Below, piece by piece: positions 59,351 to 64,000 of a stretch of DNA of 64,000 nucleotides (the first letter of the stretch is position 1; every line of letters starts with the position of its first letter). The position numbers were made by a program, and so were the translations under genes. Source of the stretch: JAZKHT01 sp040385245 (GTDB taxonomy: Bacteria; Pseudomonadota; Alphaproteobacteria; Rhodobacterales; Rhodobacteraceae). The notes beneath the pieces are model-generated. The model was not told the origin of the DNA and did not search any database. It was given only the letters and a program-made list of their open reading frames with translations. The DNA is taken from assembly GCA_040385245.1 (NCBI GenBank), contig JAZKHT010000017.1, positions 1 through 64,000 of the forward strand. Reading direction: 5' to 3'.

Positions 59351-61153
59351 GTGTTCCAATCCTTTGAGCAGACTTCCGATCCATCGCAAGGCCCGGCACG
59401 GCTGGCGGCGTTGCGCGCGGCGCTGGCGGCGGACGGGCTGTCGGGGTTCATTGTGCCGCGATCGGATGCGCATCAAGGGGAATACGTCGCCCCGAGGGAC
59501 GAACGGCTTAGCTGGCTGACAGGGTTCACCGGATCGGCGGGGTTTGCCATCGTGCTGCCGGATGTGGCGGGCGTGTTCATCGACGGGCGCTACCGCGTGC
59601 AGGTCAAGCATCAGGTGGACCTTGCGGCCTTTACCCCCGTGCCCTGGCCCGAGGTGCGCCCCGGCGACTGGCTGCGCGACCATCTGGCTGTGGGCGTGGT
59701 CGGGTTTGACCCGTGGTTGCACACGGCGGACGAGGTTGAAAAACTTGAGACGGCACTTGAAGGTAGCGGCGTAACCCTGCGCCCTGTAAAGAACTTCATT
59801 GATACGATCTGGTCCGATCAACCCGCCGCGCCGATGGGCCGGGCCTTTGTTCACCCGGACGCTTTGGCCGGTGACAGCAGTGCCGACAAACGCGCGCGTC
59901 TGGCCAATGTCATGCGCCGTGCGGGGCAGCGGGCGGCGGTGATCACCCTGCCCGACAGCCTGTGCTGGCTGCTGAACGTGCGGGGGGCTGATGTGCCGCG
60001 CAACCCGGTGCTGCACGGCTTTGCCCTGCTGCACGACGACGCGCGGGTGACGCTGTTCGTCGATGCGGCCAAGCTGGACGATGCGGTGCGCGCGCATCTG
60101 GGGCCGCAGGTCACGATCTGCCCGGTCGACCGTTTCGTGCCTGCCTTGCGTCTGGCGACGGGACCGGTGCGCGTGGACAAGACAACCGCCCCCTTGGCCG
60201 TGTCGCAGGCATTGTCCGCTGCGGGCGTCGCAGTCGCCTGGGGCGATGATCCCTGCCGCCTGCCCAAGGCGAAGAAAACGGCGGCCGAGATCGCAGGCAT
60301 GCGCACTGCGCACCTGCGCGACGGGGCGGCGATGGTCGAATTCCTGGCCTGGCTGGATGCGCAAACCCCCAAGGGCGGGCTGACAGAGATTGACGTGGTG
60401 CGCGCGCTGGAAGGATACCGCCGCGCGACCAACGCGCTGCACGACATCAGCTTTGACACCATCTGCGGGGCCGGGCCGAACGGGGCGATCATGCATTACC
60501 GCGTGACCGAACAGACGAACCGCCCCATCGGCAAGGACGAATTGCTGCTGGTCGATTCGGGCGCGCAATACCCTGATGGCACCACCGACATCACCCGCAC
60601 CGTGGCGGTGGGCGATCCGGGAGACGAGGCGCGCGCCTGTTACACCCGCGTGTTGCAAGGGATGATTGCGATTTCGCGCGTCCGCTGGCCAAAGGGGCTG
60701 GCGGGGCGCGATCTGGACGGCTTCGCGCGCTATCCGTTGTGGCTGGCGGGGATGGATTTCGACCACGGCACCGGCCACGGCGTCGGGGCATTCCTGTCGG
60801 TGCATGAAGGGCCGCAGCGGCTGAGCCGGATTTCCGACGTCCCGCTAGAGGTGGGAATGATCCTGTCGAACGAGCCGGGCTATTACCGCGAAGGGGCCTT
60901 TGGCATCCGGTTGGAAAACCTGATCGTGGTGCAGGACGCCCCCGCCCTGCCCGGGGGCGATGACCGGGCGCAATTGTCGTTCGAGACGCTGACCTTTGTG
61001 CCCCTGGACCGCCGTCTGGTGCGGGCCGACATGCTGTCAGGGGGTGAACGGCAGTGGCTGAACGTCTATCACGCGCAGGTTCTGGCCCTGATCGGCCCGC
61101 GCTGTTCAGCCCCGGCGTTGGAGTGGCTGACCCTCGCCTGCGCGCCGATCTAG
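59351..61153 (+). CDS. Xaa-Pro aminopeptidase (M24 family)
   Basis: A 600-residue aminopeptidase P. Two creatinase-like N-terminal domains (SGFIVPRSDAHQGEYV, GFTGSAGFA, WLLNVRGADVPRNPV) precede the pita-bread catalytic domain from about residue 310. Metal ligands are the Asp pair in LLVDSGAQYPDGTTDITRT, His in FDHGTGHGVG, and Glu in MILSNEPGYY and GIRLENL. The long form is the one found in eukaryotes and alphaproteobacteria. The start is a GTG at 59351 with GAAGGGGT upstream. DUF427 follows after 56 bases, probably on the same transcript. Confidence 0.94.
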   Translation: MFQSFEQTSDPSQGPARLAALRAALAADGLSGFIVPRSDAHQGEYVAPRDERLSWLTGFTGSAGFAIVLPDVAGVFIDGRYRVQVKHQVDLAAFTPVPWPEVRPGDWLRDHLAVGVVGFDPWLHTADEVEKLETALEGSGVTLRPVKNFIDTIWSDQPAAPMGRAFVHPDALAGDSSADKRARLANVMRRAGQRAAVITLPDSLCWLLNVRGADVPRNPVLHGFALLHDDARVTLFVDAAKLDDAVRAHLGPQVTICPVDRFVPALRLATGPVRVDKTTAPLAVSQALSAAGVAVAWGDDPCRLPKAKKTAAEIAGMRTAHLRDGAAMVEFLAWLDAQTPKGGLTEIDVVRALEGYRRATNALHDISFDTICGAGPNGAIMHYRVTEQTNRPIGKDELLLVDSGAQYPDGTTDITRTVAVGDPGDEARACYTRVLQGMIAISRVRWPKGLAGRDLDGFARYPLWLAGMDFDHGTGHGVGAFLSVHEGPQRLSRISDVPLEVGMILSNEPGYYREGAFGIRLENLIVVQDAPALPGGDDRAQLSFETLTFVPLDRRLVRADMLSGGERQWLNVYHAQVLALIGPRCSAPALEWLTLACAPI

Positions 61154-61209
61154 GCTTGCCCCCCGCGCGCCCGCCTGTCACCTTGTCGCCTTTGGCAAGG
61201 GGGGACGCA

Positions 61210-61551
61210 ATGGCAGAGCACATCACAATCCGTCCGGCGCGGGGCACCTATGTGATCCGCGCCGGTGGGGCGATCATCGGAGAGACGACGCGCGCGCTGG
61301 AGCTGACCGAGGGCAGCTATTCCCCCGTCATCTATGTGCCGCGCGAAGATGTGGCGATGGCGTTGCTGGATGCCAGCCCCAAAAGCAGCACTTGCCCGTG
61401 GAAGGGCGAGGCGACCTATTATTCGGTCGTCACCCCTGCGGCCACCCTGCCCAATTCAGTCTGGTCCTATGAGACACCCGTCACAGGGATGGAAGCGATT
61501 GCCGGGCATCTGGCTTTCTTCACCGACCGCATCACGGTAGAGCCGCGCTGA
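61210..61551 (+). CDS. DUF427 domain-containing protein
   Basis: A 113-residue single-domain DUF427 protein: ARGTYVIRAGGAIIGETTRALELTEG, PREDVAMALLDAS and TCPWKGEATYYSV are the standard conserved blocks. Function is unknown. The start at 61210 has AAGGGGGGA upstream. Its stop is two bases from that of the convergent sufE. Confidence 0.9.
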   Translation: MAEHITIRPARGTYVIRAGGAIIGETTRALELTEGSYSPVIYVPREDVAMALLDASPKSSTCPWKGEATYYSVVTPAATLPNSVWSYETPVTGMEAIAGHLAFFTDRITVEPR

Positions 61552-61553
61552 CG

Positions 61554-61979
61554 TCAGGCCGCCGCTTCGGCGGCGACCTTTGCGATCCGGTCCACCATCG
61601 CGCGCAACCCGTTGGATCGTTGCGACGACAGGTGATCTGTCAGCCCCAGACGCGCGAGTTCGGCGGGTGCGTCCACAGCGGCAACCTCGGCCACCGTCAG
61701 CCCGGCATAAAGCGCGTGCAATATGGCAATCAGCCCCTTGACGATCATTGCGTCGCTGTCGCCCTGAAAATCGAACCGTGCGCCCGGTCCCTGCCCTGTC
61801 AACACCGGCTGTATCCAGACCTGACTGGCGCAGCCCAGCACCTTGGTGGCGGGCACCTTGAACGCATCGTCCATCGGCGCGAATGCCTTGCCCAGTTCGA
61901 TGACATGGCGATAGCGGTCTTCCCAATCGTCCAGAAAGTCGAACGTCTCGGCAATGTCTTCGAACGCTGGGGTGGCCAT
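61554..61979 (-). CDS. SufE family sulfur acceptor protein
   Basis: A 141-residue SufE-type protein that accepts persulfide sulfur from a cysteine desulfurase for Fe-S cluster assembly. The acceptor cysteine is C50 in KVLGCASQVW. FLDDWEDRYRHVIELG is the typical N-terminal helix, and LTDHLSSQRSNGLRAMVDRI the C-terminal region. No suf genes are adjacent, so it may be the solitary SufE/CsdE type. The start at 61979 (MATPAFEDI) has CGGAG upstream. Confidence 0.93.
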   Translation of the reverse strand: MATPAFEDIAETFDFLDDWEDRYRHVIELGKAFAPMDDAFKVPATKVLGCASQVWIQPVLTGQGPGARFDFQGDSDAMIVKGLIAILHALYAGLTVAEVAAVDAPAELARLGLTDHLSSQRSNGLRAMVDRIAKVAAEAAA

Positions 61980-62100
61980 GGGATGCTCCGTCTGGTGACA
62001 ATCAGGTAAGCGCGTCGGGCCAAAAGGTCCAGCCCGCGCGGGGGTGCTTTTCAAACTGCTGCGCATCGGCTACCCAAGGGACATGGAACGAGGGACCGGA

Positions 62101-62556
62101 ATGAGACGCATGGTTTTGGCCGCCTTTGGCGCGGCGCTTTTGGTGTCAGGCTGCGGCGCAGTGCGCGAGTCGCGGTTGAACCCGTTCAACTGGTTCGGCC
62201 AGTCCCAACCGCGCGAGGCGTTCGTTCTGGGCGCGGACCCGGTGGATGACCGGTTGCTGGCCGAACAGGTGACCGAGTTGAAGATCGAATCCTATCCGGG
62301 CGGGGCCATCGTGCGCGCCACGGGTCTGATGCCGACCCAAGGCTGGTGGGATGCCGAACTGGTCGCGCGGCCCTTGGATGAAAACGGCGTGCTGGTGTTT
62401 GATTTCCGCGTCTTCCCGCCGTTGACAAAGACGGACGTGAACACAGCCCAATCACGCGAAGTGACCGTGGCCATCGCCCTGTCGGACATCAAGCTGGAGC
62501 CGGTGCGCGAAATCGTGGTGCAGGGTCAGACCAACGCGCGATCGTCGCGGCGCTGA
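62101..62556 (+). CDS. Hypothetical lipoprotein
   Basis: A 151-residue protein with a lipoprotein signal: a basic start, a hydrophobic run AAFGAALLVSGC and the lipobox cysteine at about residue 17. The mature part (SRLNPFNWFG, then a beta-rich region with LMPTQGWWDAELVARPLDENG) matches a family that I have seen annotated only as hypothetical in Rhodobacteraceae. No enzyme motif is seen. The start at 62101 follows GAGGGACCGGA. A hairpin lies between it and the convergent rnd. Confidence 0.78.
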   Translation: MRRMVLAAFGAALLVSGCGAVRESRLNPFNWFGQSQPREAFVLGADPVDDRLLAEQVTELKIESYPGGAIVRATGLMPTQGWWDAELVARPLDENGVLVFDFRVFPPLTKTDVNTAQSREVTVAIALSDIKLEPVREIVVQGQTNARSSRR

Positions 62557-62570
62557 CGCCGCGCCAAAGC

Positions 62571-62592
62571 GGGTCTGCGGTGCGGCAGACCC
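62571..62592. terminator. Stem-loop between convergent lipoprotein and rnd genes
   Basis: GGGTCTGC (62571-62578) pairs with GCAGACCC (62585-62592) over six bases. There is no T-run, but the position between converging genes fits a two-way terminator. Confidence 0.5.
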
Positions 62593-62594
62593 TG

Positions 62595-63752
62595 CTAAAG
62601 CTGAACGACGCGCACCTCGTTGCCCTTGGCCGACAGCGCAATCTCGCCCCGGCACAGGCGCAGCGCGTCCTGACCGAACGCCTCCATCCGCCAGCCGGTC
62701 AGAGCCTCGACGTCACGTTCGCCTGCGGCAATCGCATCCAGATCGGAGGCCGACGCGATCAGGCGCGCGGCCACCCCCAGCGATTCCGACTTGGCCTTGA
62801 GCAGCACGCGCAGCAGATCGGCCAGCGCCGGATTTACCTGCAACTGTTCGCGCGACAGATCGGGTTTTGGCATGTCTTCGGGGCGCATTTCCAATCCGGC
62901 CTTGATGGCGGCAAGGATGCCTTCGGCAATCTCTGGCTTGCGGCCTTCGCGCAAAAGCAGGCGCGAGCGACCAAGTTCTTCGATACTGGTCGGGCGGGTC
63001 GAGGCAAGCTCCAGCAGGGCGTCGTCCTTCATCACCCGTGACCGGGGCACGTTCAGGCGTTGGGCATATTCCTCGCGGAAGCGCGACAACTCCTTGACCA
63101 CCGCCAGAAAACGGCCCGACGTCGTGCGCGTCTTGACCCGCATCCAGGCATCTTCGGGGGTAACGGTATAGGTCGCCGGATCGGTCAGGATCGACAGCTC
63201 CTCCTCAACCCATTTCTTGCGGCCGTTCTTTTCAAGCTGCGCCTCAAGCCATTCATAGATCACCCGCAGATGGGTGACATCGGCCAGCGCATATTCGGCC
63301 TGCGCGGTGGACAGCGGGCGGCGCGACCAATCGGTGAAGCGCGAGGTTTTATCAAGGTTTTCGCGGGCGATCTTTTTCACCAGCGTCTCGTATCCGACCT
63401 GTTCGCCAAAGCCGCAGACCATCGCGGCCACCTGCGTGTCGAACAAGGGATCGGGAAACACGTTGCCTTCGACAAAGAAGATCTCAAGATCCTGCCGGGC
63501 CGCGTGAAAGACCTTTACCGTCGCCTTGTGGCGGAACAGATCGTACAGCGGCTCCATCGACATGGCATCGCCCAGGATCGGGTCGATCAGCACCGCATCG
63601 CCGGTCTTGCCGGGCAGCGCCATCTGGATCAGGCACAGCTTTGACCAATAGGTGCGTTCGCGCAGGAATTCCGTGTCGATGGTGACGTAGGGTTCAGCTT
63701 TCGCGGCGGTGCAGAAGGCGGCGAGGTCTTCGGTCGTTGTGATGGTGCGCAT
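62595..63752 (-). CDS. rnd: Ribonuclease D
   Basis: A 385-residue 3'-5' exoribonuclease for tRNA and small RNA maturation. The DEDDy exonuclease domain shows IDTEFLRERTYW (D26, E28), VFHAARQDLEIFF (second Asp) and the third Asp/Tyr region EYALADVTHL. HRDC-like helical domains fill the C-terminal half. The start at 63752 (MRTITTTEDL) has AAAGG upstream. purN lies upstream on the same strand, separated by an AAATATCC element and 158 bases. Confidence 0.95.
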   Translation of the reverse strand: MRTITTTEDLAAFCTAAKAEPYVTIDTEFLRERTYWSKLCLIQMALPGKTGDAVLIDPILGDAMSMEPLYDLFRHKATVKVFHAARQDLEIFFVEGNVFPDPLFDTQVAAMVCGFGEQVGYETLVKKIARENLDKTSRFTDWSRRPLSTAQAEYALADVTHLRVIYEWLEAQLEKNGRKKWVEEELSILTDPATYTVTPEDAWMRVKTRTTSGRFLAVVKELSRFREEYAQRLNVPRSRVMKDDALLELASTRPTSIEELGRSRLLLREGRKPEIAEGILAAIKAGLEMRPEDMPKPDLSREQLQVNPALADLLRVLLKAKSESLGVAARLIASASDLDAIAAGERDVEALTGWRMEAFGQDALRLCRGEIALSAKGNEVRVVQL

Positions 63753-63869
63753 GTGGCCTTTTGCTTTCCGGGCAGGGCACGGGTTCATCCCGCCCAACCG
63801 CTATAGGCGGGGTTGCCGGGAATTGGAAGGGCTGCGCGTCTGGCTGTGACGGGAAGGGTCTTTCACCCC

Positions 63870-63910
63870 TGCCGGACCCACCCAAGGATATTTTTGCCAA
63901 GCTGACAGGG
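63870..63910 (-). repeat. AAATATCC 3'-end element, copy 6
   Basis: On the minus strand, after the purN stop, GCTTGGCAA leads to AAATATCC (63893-63886) and TTGGGTGGGTCCGG. The core starts 18 bases after the gene end. Confidence 0.6.
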
Positions 63911-64000
63911 TCAGAGGAAGACGGGCGTCCGGTCCCCGGCGGCATAGCGGCGCAGCACGGCGGGATAGAGGATATGTTCCTGCACCAGAACGCGGGCGGC
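63911..64000 (-). CDS. purN: Phosphoribosylglycinamide formyltransferase, C-terminal 29 residues
   Basis: The minus-strand frame entering from the right edge reads AARVLVQEHILYPAVLRR and then YAAGDRTPVFL before a TGA. The stretch LAARVLxxEHxxYP is the conserved C-terminal helix of PurN, the enzyme adding a formyl group to GAR in purine synthesis. The rest lies beyond the window. Only 29 residues support it, but the motif is characteristic. Confidence 0.8.
   Translation of the reverse strand, partial: AARVLVQEHILYPAVLRRYAAGDRTPVFL

Overview
The window reads as chromosomal DNA of a high-GC alphaproteobacterium of the Rhodobacterales (Rhodobacteraceae/Roseobacter type). The grounds are the gene families (CtaA-type haem A synthase, DUF192 next to a double cold-shock protein, CobS/CobT, malate synthase G, a form II CoxL homologue), the block trpE / yibQ-like / trpGDC-moaC-moeA / lexA / comEC / gltX / gltA, and a LexA site of the alphaproteobacterial GTTC-N7-GTTC type in front of lexA. 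Almost all of it is dense housekeeping sequence. I see no phage, insertion sequence, CRISPR array or defence island.

Layout. 1-395: leader and likely promoter of an rRNA operon that runs off the left edge on the minus strand, plus a consensus DnaA box. 396-9732: an amidohydrolase and a ureohydrolase, bactofilin, a thioesterase, an ECHDC3-like crotonase, an M32 carboxypeptidase, haem A synthase, SelO and a small exported protein. 9814-14393: tRNA-Pro, DUF192, cold-shock protein, pdxH, fabI, gpt and an aminotransferase. 14543-29379: a PpiD-like chaperone, the tryptophan genes with a yibQ-like gene inserted in opposite orientation, molybdopterin genes moaC/moeA, SOS repressor lexA, comEC, gltX and gltA. 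29432-36195: N-carbamoylputrescine amidase, a DUF2235 hydrolase, an orphan form II CoxL-like protein, a type III-fold ornithine/lysine decarboxylase with a divergent Lrp regulator, and a TetR regulator. 36306-43799: a membrane protein, valS with a low-GC segment, DUF1992, a HisC-like aminotransferase, DUF4177 and gatB. 44072-56134: a lytic transglycosylase-like lipoprotein, pepN, a photolyase/cryptochrome with a 50-residue DUF2256 partner, malate synthase G, an unusual acidic PDZ-like secreted protein, BolA, a J-domain protein, an HTTM membrane protein, a DCC-family protein and MsrB. 56299-64000: cobS/cobT, aminopeptidase P, DUF427, SufE, a lipoprotein, RNase D and the 3' end of purN.

How the genes connect. 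Tryptophan synthesis (trpE, trpGDC) is coupled by stop/start overlaps to molybdenum cofactor synthesis (moaC, moeA). Three polyamine or arginine-derivative enzymes (agmatinase-like, carbamoylputrescine amidase, ornithine/lysine decarboxylase) are scattered through the first 35 kb. DNA-damage control is visible at two places: tandem LexA boxes before lexA and a perfect GTTC-N7-GTTC box over the photolyase start codon. Citrate synthase and malate synthase G feed central carbon flow. CobS and CobT are two of the three subunits of aerobic cobaltochelatase; the third, cobN, is not in the window.

The most noteworthy observations are: a recurrent AAATATCC element 15-24 bases after the stop codons of five unrelated genes; a roughly 220-base segment inside valS with about 50 percent GC and foreign codon use; matched palindromes flanking a TetR/membrane-protein pair; a lysine- and arginine-free Ser/Tyr/Glu-rich tail on a secreted PDZ-like protein; and a CoxL homologue without its partner subunits. 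I found nothing I would call a proven new system.
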